64,000 nt of DNA from an uncultured Acetatifactor sp. (lineage in GTDB: Bacteria; Bacillota; Clostridia; Lachnospirales; Lachnospiraceae), in assembly GCA_910587555.1 (NCBI GenBank), contig CAJULV010000012.1, positions 16,683 to 80,682 on the forward strand, read 5' to 3'. The notes under the pieces were generated by a model. It ran no database searches and was not told where the DNA came from. It worked only from the letters and a program-made list of their open reading frames with translations. Below are positions 7,047-16,700 of the stretch, in pieces. Numbering within the stretch: the first letter of the stretch is position 1; every line of letters starts with the position of its first letter. Both the position numbers and the translations under genes were made by a program.

Positions 7047-9025
7047 AAAAAAGGTTTTTTCTAAAATTGGCGGCAGAAAATATAAAAAAGAACGGGAAAA
7101 CGTATATTCCCTATATGCTGACCTGCATTTTGACGGTGGCGATGTTCTATATCGTAAAGTCCCTGTCGCTGAATCCGGGGCTGGAGAATATGCTTGGAGG
7201 GAATTTCCTGCACACTACCATGGGGCTTGGAAGCGGGGTTGTATCTGTTTTTGCTTTTATTTTCCTGTTTTACACCAACAGCTTCCTGGTGAAGCAGCGG
7301 AAAAAGGAATTCGGGGTCTTCAACATCCTGGGTATGGAGAGAAGGCATCTTGCCAGGGTGGTGGGCTGGGAGACCGTTTATGTGACATTGATTGCCTTGG
7401 GGCTGGGACTGCTGCTTGGGGTGGCTCTGGACAAGGTAATGTTCCTGGGCGTGATCCGGATAGTGGGGGCGGAGGTGCCGCTGGGATTTTTCATCTCTCC
7501 TGAGGCGGTAGCATCCACAGTCACCTTTTTCCTGGCTATATTTCTGCTGATTTACGCCAACTGCATCCGGCAAATTCGTGCGGCGGACCCCATTGGGCTG
7601 CTGCGGGCCGGAAGTGAGGGGGAGCGGGAGCCAAAGGCCAACTGGCTGCTGACAATCTGGGGACTGGCTGCGCTGGGGGGCGGCTATTATATCGCCGTTA
7701 CCACCCAGAACCCCATCGCTTCCGTACTGCTGTTTTTTGTGGCGGTACTCCTGGTCATCGCGGGGACCTATCTGCTGTTTACTGCGGGAAGCATTGCCCT
7801 TCTGAAGATGCTTCGGAAAAATAAAAAATATTATTACCGCACGAAGCATTTTGTGAGCGTGTCCGGTATGATTTACAGGATGAAGCAGAACGCGGTGGGG
7901 CTGGCAAATATCTGTATCCTGTCCACCATGGTACTGGTGATGGTTTCCACGACGGCTTCCCTGATGGCGGGGATGGAGGGCATTATAAGGAATCGTTATC
8001 CCTGGGACTATGTATTTTACTTCGACGGGGAGAAAGAGGAGGAACAGGAGGCGGCGGAAACCATACGGCGGCTGCGGGAGCAAAGCGGGCTTTTGACGAC
8101 AGGGGAATGGGACTATACGTATCTCGCATTTCAGGCCGTCCGTGATGCGGAGGACAGTTATCAGGTACTGCGGCATCGGGCGCGCTCGGTGGAAGACGAC
8201 ACACATTCCCTTTTATTTGTGACACTGGATGACTACAATGCGGTAACGGGGGAGAACAGGCAGCTGGGCGAGGGGGAGATTCTGCTCTATGCCAACCGCC
8301 AGCCCTTTCATGCTCCCGTGCTGAAGATATTCGGCAGGGAATACCGCGTGGCGGAGAGGCTGGATCATTTTGTGGGGAACGGCGAGTATGAGGCGCTGCT
8401 GTCTGCCACACAGTATATCGTGGTTCCGGACAGAGAGGAGCTGGAGTGGATTCATCGGGAACAGGAAGCGATTCTCATGGATTTGGCCAGTCCCATCGGA
8501 TGGGTGTACGGATTTGACGTGAAGGCGGGCGAGGAGGAACAGCTGGCATTCTACGGTGTGCTGCAGGAGCAGCTGGCCGGGGTAAGCGGCCTGAAGACGG
8601 AAGCAAGGGCAGACGGGAGGGCGGCTTTTCTGGAAATAGACGGCGGGCTTTTCTTTATAGGGATCTTCCTGGCAATCCTGTTTGTCATGGCAACAGTGCT
8701 GATAATTTATTACAAGCAGATATCGGAAGGATATGACGACAAGAATCGTTTTGAAATCATGCAGAAGGTGGGCATGAGCCGCAGCGAGGTAAGGGAGGCA
8801 ATCCATTCCCAGGTGCTGACGGTATTTTTCCTGCCCCTGATTGTGGCAGGGATTCATGTGGCGGCGGCTTTTCCGCTCATCTCCCGGCTGCTGGCGCTGC
8901 TGAATCTGTACGATGTTAAGCTGTTTGCCCTGTGTACGGCAGGCTGTTTCCTGGCATTCGGTGTCATGTACGTCATTATCTATATCCTGACGGCCAGGAC
9001 ATATTATCGTATCGTAAGCCGCTAG
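7043..9025 (+). CDS. BceB-like ABC transporter permease
   Basis: A 660-residue FtsX-type permease. It has ten predicted membrane segments, one at about residue 20, a cluster from about 55 to 300 and three at the C-terminus (about 545-655). A large extracellular domain of roughly 220 residues lies between the seventh and eighth segments; this is the hallmark of BceB proteins and the part that recognises the peptide complex. YTNSFLVKQRKKEFGVFNILGMERRHLARV is the typical coupling region. The start overlaps the ATPase stop by 4 bases, so the two are translationally coupled. It completes the BceRS-BceAB module. Confidence 0.92.
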   Translation: MKKRFFLKLAAENIKKNGKTYIPYMLTCILTVAMFYIVKSLSLNPGLENMLGGNFLHTTMGLGSGVVSVFAFIFLFYTNSFLVKQRKKEFGVFNILGMERRHLARVVGWETVYVTLIALGLGLLLGVALDKVMFLGVIRIVGAEVPLGFFISPEAVASTVTFFLAIFLLIYANCIRQIRAADPIGLLRAGSEGEREPKANWLLTIWGLAALGGGYYIAVTTQNPIASVLLFFVAVLLVIAGTYLLFTAGSIALLKMLRKNKKYYYRTKHFVSVSGMIYRMKQNAVGLANICILSTMVLVMVSTTASLMAGMEGIIRNRYPWDYVFYFDGEKEEEQEAAETIRRLREQSGLLTTGEWDYTYLAFQAVRDAEDSYQVLRHRARSVEDDTHSLLFVTLDDYNAVTGENRQLGEGEILLYANRQPFHAPVLKIFGREYRVAERLDHFVGNGEYEALLSATQYIVVPDREELEWIHREQEAILMDLASPIGWVYGFDVKAGEEEQLAFYGVLQEQLAGVSGLKTEARADGRAAFLEIDGGLFFIGIFLAILFVMATVLIIYYKQISEGYDDKNRFEIMQKVGMSRSEVREAIHSQVLTVFFLPLIVAGIHVAAAFPLISRLLALLNLYDVKLFALCTAGCFLAFGVMYVIIYILTARTYYRIVSR

Positions 9026-9112
9026 GGGCTGTTTCCCGGAAGGCCGGCGGCGAGGCGCCATGCAGGGAAGCGGCAGGAAACCAATCAATAAAAAGTATGG
9101 AAAGGAAAATCA

Positions 9113-9235
9113 ATGATGAAAAGAGCAAGAGGAAATAATTTGTTTTGTACCGTATTGGTGGGGATAGCATCGGTTATTTTGTTCCGTTATTTCAGAGCGG
9201 CACGCAGGCGGAGGGAAGAGGAGGCGCGTGATTAG
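9113..9235 (+). CDS. Small membrane protein, unknown function
   Basis: A 40-codon ORF, MMKRARGNNLFCTVLVGIAS then VILFRYFRAARRRREEEARD, with one hydrophobic segment (about 10-25) and a strongly charged C-terminus that would remain in the cytoplasm. AAAGGAAAAT lies just upstream of the ATG. It sits 87 bases after the permease gene on the same strand and could be the last gene of that operon. I recognise no family; the membrane segment and ribosome binding site are the only support. Confidence 0.45.
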   Translation: MMKRARGNNLFCTVLVGIASVILFRYFRAARRRREEEARD

Positions 9236-9493
9236 GGGCGTATGCCACATTGCTTCGGTGGCAGGGCTGGCCGGCGGTAAAATCTGCGCGGCTGATGCCT
9301 GCTTCTGGTGTCATTCTTTTTATACCAGCTGCCCGCCGGAGGAATATTTTGAGGAGCATTCGGAAAGGGCGCGGCTTTGCGGAATGCGGCGGCGGAACGG
9401 AAAGGATGCGGCCTTTCCGTTCATGGGCAGAATTCGCAGGAACAGTAATTTCGCGCACAGCTGCCATAATTTTGCATTTCGATTGCCCTTCTA
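9236..9493. other. Intergenic stretch without a recognisable gene
   Basis: Open frames here show no family resemblance and no good ribosome binding site. I see no hairpin with a T-tract that would end the upstream operon. The promoter of the next operon begins at 9494. Confidence 0.4.
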
Positions 9494-9522
9494 TTGACAA
9501 GAATTCGGTAAAATGTTATATT
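9494..9522 (+). promoter_or_regulatory. Promoter of the VTC-DUF4956-CotH-deacetylase operon
   Basis: TTGACA (9494-9499), 17-base spacer, TATATT (9517-9522). It is the only strong sigma-A-type promoter ahead of the four-gene operon and predicts a leader of about 65 bases. Confidence 0.7.
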
Positions 9523-9593
9523 TAAAAGCGGTTTGTGACATGCCGGGATTCCGGAAACGAAGCGGCCCGGAGGCATAAGAAGGGAACAGAAGG

Positions 9594-10316
9594 GTGGATA
9601 CCAGGAACTATCGCAACGAACTGAAATTTCTCTGTAGGGAACAGGATTTATACCTTATCGAAAATAAAATCCGCCATATCTGCAGACTGGACGCAAACGT
9701 GGGTCCCGGGGGAACCTATTCGGTTAAAAGCCTGTATTTCGACACATATGATGACCGATGCTACCACGAAAATCAGGCGGGGGTTGACAATCGAAAAAAA
9801 TACAGGATTCGGATATATAATGAAGACACGAGTGTAATCAAGCTGGAGTGCAAGTATTCGCTCCGCGGCAGGAAAGCGAAGGAGTCCTGCAACATTACCG
9901 GACAGCAATATGAAATTCTGACGGCTTCCCGCCCGGCACCTTCTTTGTGCAGCGGCGAAAGGGCTGAAGGAGGGCGGGGAATGCAGAAGCTGGCAGCCCG
10001 TTTCCTGCTGGAAAAAAACCTGTATTTACTGACACCGAAGATTATCGTGGAGTACAGGCGTACACCGTATGTTTATGCAGCCGGAAATGTGAGGATTACA
10101 TTTGACAGGGCCATCCGTGCTTCTTCCCGGACGGACAGGTTTCTGGGTCCCAATACCACGTACAGAAACATTTTGCCGGAAAATATGCATGTTCTGGAAG
10201 TCAAATATGATGAATTCATTCCGGCGGCAATCCTGGAGCTGGCGGCGGCAGGACGCTCGCTGCGCAGGACAAGCTTTTCGAAATACGCCCTGTGCAGAGA
10301 CTACGGCACTGCGTAA
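9594..10316 (+). CDS. VTC-domain (polyphosphate polymerase-like) protein
   Basis: A 240-residue protein that is almost entirely a VTC domain, a triphosphate tunnel fold. The basic and acidic residues that line the tunnel are present: RNELKFLC, KKYRIRIYN, IKLECKYS, IIVEYRRTPYVY, RITFDRAIRAS, LEVKYDEFIP and the C-terminal SFSKYALCRDYG. In yeast Vtc4 this domain makes polyphosphate from ATP; the family knowledge supports the same here, but no activity is shown. No membrane segment or signal peptide is seen, so it is cytoplasmic. Start is GTG with AAGGGA upstream. It is first in an operon with DUF4956, CotH and deacetylase genes. Confidence 0.85.
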   Translation: MDTRNYRNELKFLCREQDLYLIENKIRHICRLDANVGPGGTYSVKSLYFDTYDDRCYHENQAGVDNRKKYRIRIYNEDTSVIKLECKYSLRGRKAKESCNITGQQYEILTASRPAPSLCSGERAEGGRGMQKLAARFLLEKNLYLLTPKIIVEYRRTPYVYAAGNVRITFDRAIRASSRTDRFLGPNTTYRNILPENMHVLEVKYDEFIPAAILELAAAGRSLRRTSFSKYALCRDYGTA

Positions 10317-10344
10317 GCGGCTTATAAAAGGTGAGGAAAAAGGA

Positions 10345-11025
10345 ATGAGCATACAGGATGTAATCAAAAAATCTTTTCTGCAGGGATTTCAGAACACTGA
10401 CATGACCATGCAGACCGTGGCGCTTCTGCTGGTGGCTGCGGGAATACTGGGAATCTACCTGTTTTTTGTATACCGGTTCATGACGGCAGACTCTTTTTAT
10501 TCGAAGAATTTTAATGTGTCCCTGATCTTGATGTGCGTGATTACGACCGCAATCATCATCACCATTCAGAGCAGCGTAGTCGTATCGCTGGGCATGGTGG
10601 GTGCGCTTTCCATCGTCAGATTCAGAACCGCCGTAAAGGAGCCGCTGGATCTGATTTTTATGTTCTGGAGTATCAGCCTGGGAATCATATGCGGTGCGGG
10701 GATGCTGAGCCTGGCGGTGATGCTGACGGTGGGCGCAACCATCCTCGTGGTGGTGTTTTACCGGCTTCCGGAGGTGCGCGGTTCCATGCTTCTGGTGGTG
10801 AATGCCAGCAGCGGCGAATGCGCGGAGTCCGTTTTCCGCACGGTTGGTAAATATGATAAAAGCTATAAGGTAAAATCCAGGAACCTGACAAAAGAAAGCG
10901 CTGATTTTGTTGTGGAAATACGGCAGAAGGAGCGGGATTGTGACAGCCTTCTGATGGAATTAAACGAGATAGAGGAAGTTGTTTCTGTTTCCATGGTAGC
11001 CCACAGGGGAGATGCAGTCTATTGA
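10345..11025 (+). CDS. DUF4956 integral membrane protein
   Basis: A 226-residue protein with about four transmembrane helices in residues 22-140 and a soluble C-terminal domain (about 145-226) of ferredoxin-like alternating beta and alpha segments. The loop VGALSIVRFRTAVKEPLDLIFMFWSISLG is the signature of DUF4956. No biochemical function is established. Members are often encoded beside VTC-domain and CotH proteins, so it could be a membrane partner of the polymerase, for example a path for polyphosphate or an anchor. ATG 10345 has AGGAAAAAGGA upstream; a longer frame starting at 10102 overlaps the VTC gene and is not coding. Its stop overlaps the next start. Confidence 0.85.
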   Translation: MSIQDVIKKSFLQGFQNTDMTMQTVALLLVAAGILGIYLFFVYRFMTADSFYSKNFNVSLILMCVITTAIIITIQSSVVVSLGMVGALSIVRFRTAVKEPLDLIFMFWSISLGIICGAGMLSLAVMLTVGATILVVVFYRLPEVRGSMLLVVNASSGECAESVFRTVGKYDKSYKVKSRNLTKESADFVVEIRQKERDCDSLLMELNEIEEVVSVSMVAHRGDAVY

Positions 11026-12911
11026 ATAAGACGGAACTGTTCAAACTTTTGTTTATGATGGCAGCGGCGGCTGCGCTGGTCCTGGCAATCGGCGGGGGTA
11101 TAAACCGGCAGCCCCGGCAGGGGGCAGGGGATTTTGTTTTTGCCGCACCTGAATTATCTGCGGAAAGCGGCTTTTATGCCGAGCCTTTTGAACTGGAAAT
11201 AACGGTGCCGGAAGGCGCTTTGGTATACTATACGCTGGACGGCAGCGCGCCAAGGGAGGATTCACGGCTCTATACGGAACCCGTTGCCATATCATATGGA
11301 AGCGGAAGGGAATCCGATGTCACTTATATCGAAAATATGCAGCAGGACTGGATGAACGGCGAAGGCGAAACCCACTCCAATCTGGCAACCGTAATCCGCG
11401 CCGCCGCCGTATATGAGGGCGGCGTCACCAGCGACATAGTGACGGCAACCTACTTTGTGGGGCAGGAAAAAAACAGGGATCACCTGATTGTCTCCCTGGT
11501 GGCTGACCCGGAAGACCTGTTCGGGGATAACGGGATCTATGTCACGGGCCGGGCATATGACGAGTGGTATCTGGGAGACCGGGCGGGAGACGCGCCCACG
11601 CCCAATTTTTTTCAGCATGGGGAAGAATGGGAGCGGCCGGCGGTAATGGAACTGTTTCAGGGCAAGAGCCTTCTGCAGCAGCCGGTGGGAATCCGGATAC
11701 AGGGGGCTTCCATGCGGGAGGGTGCCAACAAGCGTTTTTCCGTATATGCCCGTAAAAAGTACGGTGGGAGCGGGTGGTTTGACACGCCGATTTTCGGTTT
11801 TGAAGCCGGACGCACCCATTCTTTTATGCTGCGTTCCGGCTTTATGAACGGCTACATCCAGTATCTGGTGCAGGACAGGGATATCGCTTCCGCCCAGAGC
11901 AGGGAGGTAATCGTATACCTGAACGGCGCCCTGTGGTATATCACGATAGCCCAGGAAAAATACAGTGAAAAGTATTTCCAGGAAAAGTACGGAGTTGACG
12001 AGGATAATCTAGTCATTGCGAAGGCCGGGGCAGTGGAGTCCGGCAGGGCGGAAGAACAGGCAATGTATCAGGCAATGTATGATTTCCTGAATACACATGA
12101 CATGTCGGATCCGGTGTCTTACGAAGGGCTTGACCGGATTATGGATATCCAGAGTTATATTGATTTTTCCTGTGTCAATCTCTATTTTGCGAATCTGGAT
12201 TATAATGAAAATAAAAACATCTACTGCTGGAGGGCCAGGAAGGCGGGCTATGGGGAATATGAAGACGGGCGGTGGCGCTGGGGACTGTATGATATGGATC
12301 TGGAGAATCTGGATTACGGCGTACGCATGGAGGAGATCAATACGTTTACCATGGATACCCATTATGCGGGCGGCGCGTTCAATACCCGTCCCATGTACGT
12401 GGCTTTGAAACAGAACCCGCTGTTTTGCAGACAGTTTGTCCTGAGCTTCATGGACATGGTAAATACGGATTTTACGGTGGAAAGGGCGGCAGGCGCCATG
12501 GAGGACTGGGGCGTTACCATGGAATGGTGGGGCATGCCGGCGGATTGGGTGGAAAATTTCTTCCCGGCACGGACCGAGGCGATTACAGGCTATCTGGCAG
12601 AGGAGTTCGGGCTGACGGGAACCCGCCAGGATGTCAGGCTGTCTGTCAGCGATGCGGAAGCGGGGTATCTGACCCTGAACACGATTACGCCGGATTTGTC
12701 CGAGGGGGAATGGACAGGAAGCTATTTTACAGATTATCCCGTGACGGTTACGGCCGTGGCGAATGAGGGATACCGTTTTGCGGGCTGGTCCGGTGATGTG
12801 CCAGAAGGCGTATCGGGGCAGCAGGTGCTGACTGTGGAGATACCCGAAGGCGGGCTGAAGCTGCAGGCAGTTTTTCAAAAAGAAGGAGATAGGCAGGCGA
12901 AAACAAGATGA
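11022..12911 (+). CDS. CotH-kinase family protein, surface-anchored, with chitobiase-like and InlB-like repeats
   Basis: A 629-residue protein starting at TTG, overlapping the previous stop by 4 bases. Residues 10-27 form a signal anchor. A chitobiase C-terminal-like beta domain follows (VYYTLDGSAPREDSRLY, about 60-110), then the CotH kinase-like domain (about 150-510; RIQGASMREGANKRFSVYARKKYG, DNLVIAKAG, WRWGLYDMDLENLDYG). The end holds an InlB/flotillin-type repeat (VTAVANEGYRFAGWSGD). CotH proteins of spore coats are atypical protein kinases; this one is outside the membrane and its target is unknown. The operon links it to a polyphosphate polymerase-like protein and a polysaccharide deacetylase. 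Confidence 0.85.
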   Translation: MNKTELFKLLFMMAAAAALVLAIGGGINRQPRQGAGDFVFAAPELSAESGFYAEPFELEITVPEGALVYYTLDGSAPREDSRLYTEPVAISYGSGRESDVTYIENMQQDWMNGEGETHSNLATVIRAAAVYEGGVTSDIVTATYFVGQEKNRDHLIVSLVADPEDLFGDNGIYVTGRAYDEWYLGDRAGDAPTPNFFQHGEEWERPAVMELFQGKSLLQQPVGIRIQGASMREGANKRFSVYARKKYGGSGWFDTPIFGFEAGRTHSFMLRSGFMNGYIQYLVQDRDIASAQSREVIVYLNGALWYITIAQEKYSEKYFQEKYGVDEDNLVIAKAGAVESGRAEEQAMYQAMYDFLNTHDMSDPVSYEGLDRIMDIQSYIDFSCVNLYFANLDYNENKNIYCWRARKAGYGEYEDGRWRWGLYDMDLENLDYGVRMEEINTFTMDTHYAGGAFNTRPMYVALKQNPLFCRQFVLSFMDMVNTDFTVERAAGAMEDWGVTMEWWGMPADWVENFFPARTEAITGYLAEEFGLTGTRQDVRLSVSDAEAGYLTLNTITPDLSEGEWTGSYFTDYPVTVTAVANEGYRFAGWSGDVPEGVSGQQVLTVEIPEGGLKLQAVFQKEGDRQAKTR

Positions 12912-13651
12912 AGGACGGTAACATGAAAAGGAAATTACTGGCAGGCGCTGCTGCCTTTGTGATTGTGGCAGCGGTTGTGTTGGGGGGGATAAAATTATAC
13001 AGGATACACCAGATGAACCAGTCGGGCATTCTGCTGGCTTTTGATGACTACAGCGAGGACAGCTGGCGGGCGAATTTCGAACTGTTTTCCGAATACGGCG
13101 CCAAGGTGACTTTTTTTGTCAATTTAAGCGAACCTACGGAATTCTGTTATGATGCGGAAAAGGAAGGGCATGAAATCGGGTTTCACACCGTGGAGCATGT
13201 CAACCTGAAAGAGGCCACGGAGGAAGCGGTATACCAGCAGGCCATTGCGCCGATAGAGGTCTTTCGGAAGGAAGGAATTGAACTGACTACCTTTGCGTAC
13301 CCTTACGGGGCCCAGACCGAACAGCTGGATGAAATGCTGCTGGAGCATTACAATGTGGTCAGGGGCGCATATCACCTGGAACTTCACGGAAAGCACGAGC
13401 TGCGGAAAGGGTTTGTGGATTCCATGAGCCTGGATAATGCCAATTTTGATTCCCAGGAAGCGTATGAACAGAAGATTATGGAAGTCCTGAATGAACTCAA
13501 AGGCGGAAAGGGGAGAGTGGCCGCTTTTTATTCTCATGTCATAGGGGACGGGGAGTGGTGCATCAGTACTGACAGGCTGGAGTTTCTCCTGCGGAAAGCG
13601 AAGGAGATGGGGCTTCAGTTTTATACGTTTCAGGAACTTCAGTACTGGTAA
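12908..13651 (+). CDS. Membrane-anchored polysaccharide deacetylase (NodB domain)
   Basis: A 247-residue protein with an N-terminal membrane helix (about 9-28) and a NodB-type catalytic domain outside the cell. LAFDDYSEDSW carries the catalytic and metal-binding Asp pair, HEIGFHTVEH the metal-binding histidines, FAYPYGAQ the third motif and FYSHVIGDG the C-terminal histidine. Carbohydrate esterase 4 enzymes remove N-acetyl groups from peptidoglycan, chitin oligomers or biofilm glycans; the substrate here is not known. Its start overlaps the CotH stop by 4 bases. A second Met at codon 6 is an equally good start by sequence. Confidence 0.87.
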   Translation: MKDGNMKRKLLAGAAAFVIVAAVVLGGIKLYRIHQMNQSGILLAFDDYSEDSWRANFELFSEYGAKVTFFVNLSEPTEFCYDAEKEGHEIGFHTVEHVNLKEATEEAVYQQAIAPIEVFRKEGIELTTFAYPYGAQTEQLDEMLLEHYNVVRGAYHLELHGKHELRKGFVDSMSLDNANFDSQEAYEQKIMEVLNELKGGKGRVAAFYSHVIGDGEWCISTDRLEFLLRKAKEMGLQFYTFQELQYW

Positions 13652-13682
13652 AGGACTATTGGGGACTGTGTGGTTCAAAATA

Positions 13683-13711
13683 TTGACATAAATTCATTGT
13701 CTTGTTAGAAT
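13683..13711 (+). promoter_or_regulatory. Promoter of the PAS hybrid kinase gene
   Basis: TTGACA (13683-13688), 17-base spacer, TAGAAT (13706-13711), about 45 bases before the ATG. Confidence 0.7.
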
Positions 13712-13755
13712 AGTATTTAAGTGAAGAATTTTCATCACATCAGGAGGAGACGGAC

Positions 13756-16700
13756 ATGTATCATTGCCAGGTCCACTTTTATTTAGTCGGTCGTTCGTGC
13801 AAGACATTCGAGATAATAAAAGGGAGTGTCCCGCTGGATAATTTTACGCATACGTTTTCGGAGAGCAGCCAGGTGGAGGAGAAGCTGGCATCGCAGGCAG
13901 ATGTCATCATGATGCATCTGGCGGATATGGATATTGAGGAATCGGTGAGAAAGTCCGTATCGGCAAAGCGTGACAGCGCGGAATTGATATTGCTTGCGGA
14001 AGGGGCGGAAGCAGCATTTTTGGCGGGGGAATTTCCGGAAGAGGGATACTCCGCTTTTTTCAGTGGTGTATCCGGCGGACAGGAGCGGGAGGAAGCATGT
14101 GAGTCAGGGCCGGAATGTCTGCTTGCGGCGGTGAAGGACATATGGAGGCTTCCCATGACGGAAGGGGAGTCCCGCTTTCGATTTGCCAGGTGGCAGCAGG
14201 GCTATAAAGCGGAAAAGGATGCCTGGCAGAACAGCCATTTTTTTGAGTCCACCATTAATAACGTCCCGAATCTGATTTGGTATAAGGATAAGAACGGTAT
14301 CCATGAGAAGGTGAATGACAGCTTCTGCCGGACGGTGGGCAAGACGAAGAAGCAGGTGGAGGGCCGCGGGCATGCATATATCTGGGATGTGGAGCAGGAT
14401 GACCCGGCCTGTATAGAATCGGAACGCGAGGTCATGTCCAAACGGCGTACATTTGTATCCGAGGAGATCATCAAAGCGGGTGACAGCATGCGTACGCTTA
14501 CCACTTATAAGTCCCCGCTGTATGATATTGACGGAAGTGTGATGGGAACGGTGGGCGTAGCCATCGATGTGACGCAGGAGCGTGCCTATGAGCAGGAAAT
14601 CATACAGAAGAACCGTACGCTGGAGGCACTTTTTACCAGCATTGACTGCGGCGTACTGTGCCATTCTCTGGACGGAAGCGAAATCATCAGCATAAACCGT
14701 GCCGCCCTGAAGATTCTGGGGTATGAGAGTAAGGAAGCGCTGCTGCGGGACGGCTTTGACATGATGGCTTCCTCTGTTCTGGAAGAGGACAGAGAGGCTC
14801 TCCAGGAGAGTATGGAGGATTTGAAAAAAGAGGGAGACAGTGTCAGTGTCGAATATCGTATCAGGCATAAAAACGGCGATATTCTGCATCTTATGGGCAA
14901 TGTCAAGCTGCTTCGGGAGAACGGAGAGCTGTTTTATCAGCGATTTATTTTGGACTGTACGGCCCAGAAGCTGCAGGAAAAGCAGAACGAGAGACGGCAG
15001 ATGGAGCTGGTGAAGGCGCTGAGCATTGACTACAATCTTGTCTGCTACTTTGACCTTGACACGGGAAACGGACGCCTGCTGCGCGATGACGAGACGGAAC
15101 GCTCCTTCGAGACTTTTTTCCGGGGAGATATTTCCCTGGAGGAAAGCATGGGAGCGTACATAGAGAAGTCTGTGCACGAGGAAGACAAGGAGATGGTGCG
15201 CCAGGAGTCTTCCCGGGAAAGAATACGGCAGGAACTGGGGGAGAAGCTGCAGCATTATGTGAATTACCGGACTGTCACGGAGGACGGCATAAAGTATTTT
15301 CAGGTGAAGGCCGTGCGGGCCGGCGAGTGGGGGGAGGACTACGGCATTGTCCTGGGCTTCCGCAGTGTGGATGACGAGATTCGCAGTGAGATGGAGCAGA
15401 AGCGCCTTCTGGAGGACGCCCTTCTGCAGGCGAACAGGGCAAGTAAGGCAAAGAGTGTCTTCCTGTCCAATATGTCTCATGATATCCGGACGCCAATGAA
15501 TGCCATTGTGGGATTTACGGCCCTTGCCATTACCCATATCGATCACAGGGAACAGGTGGAGGAGTATCTGAAGAAAATCATGACATCCGGCAACCACCTG
15601 CTGAGCCTGATCAATGATGTGCTGGACATGAGCCGGATTGAGAGCGGGAAGATACATCTGGACGAGAAGCCCTGCAGCCTGCCGGACATTCTGCACGGGC
15701 TGCGCAATATTTTACAGGCGGATATCAATGCCAAACAGCTGGAGCTGTATATGGATGCGGTGGATGTCTGGGACGAGGGGATTTACTGTGACAAGCTGCG
15801 GCTGAACCAGGTCCTGCTGAATCTGTTAAGCAACAGCGTGAAATATACGGGGGCAGGCGGTATCGTCAGCATGCGGGTCACGGAAAAGCCGGGAGCGCCG
15901 GAGGGCTATGCCAATTATGAGTTTGTGATCAAGGATAACGGCATCGGCATGAGCGAGGCGTTTGTGGAGCATATTTTCGAACCCTTCGAACGGGAGGAGA
16001 ACAGCACCATCAGCGGGATTCAGGGAACCGGGCTGGGGATGGCCATCACCAAGAATATTGTGGATATGATGAACGGTACCATCTCGGTGAAAAGCGAACC
16101 GGGCGTCGGAACGGAATTCCGCACGGCATTTACCTTTAAACTGCACGCCGCGTCAAAAGAGTCCCATGCCATAGCGGAGCTGAAGAACTGCAGGGCGCTG
16201 GTGGTGGATGATGATTTCAATACCTGCGACAGCGTTTCCTATATGCTCCAGCAGATCGGTATGCGGGCGGAGTGGACCCTGTCCGGAAAGGAAGCGGTGC
16301 TGCGCACCCACCAGGCGCTTATGCGGGGAGACAGCTACAGCGTCTATATTGTGGACTGGCTGCTGCCGGATATGAACGGCGTGGAAGTGACGCGGAGAAT
16401 TCGGAAGGAAATGGGAGAAAATGTGTCGGTTATTGTCCTGACAGCCTATGACTGGTCCGACATAGAGGAGGAGGCAAAGGAGGCCGGCGTTACGGCTTTC
16501 TGCAGCAAGCCGCTGTTCCTGTCGGAACTGAGGAGCTGCCTGCAGTCTGCTATAAACGCGGAAGAGAAAGATGAGGAGGAGAAGGTTACTCATACAGTGC
16601 GGCATCACTCGGGGCGGATTCTGCTGGCGGAGGATGTGATACTGAACCAGGAAATTGCGGTCACGATACTGGAAGACGCGGGATTTACCACGGAGATAGC

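Noticed and set aside
14104..15696. 530-codon open frame on the minus strand
   Set aside because: Fully antisense to the hybrid kinase gene, no ribosome binding site or family resemblance; a by-product of GC-rich codon positions.
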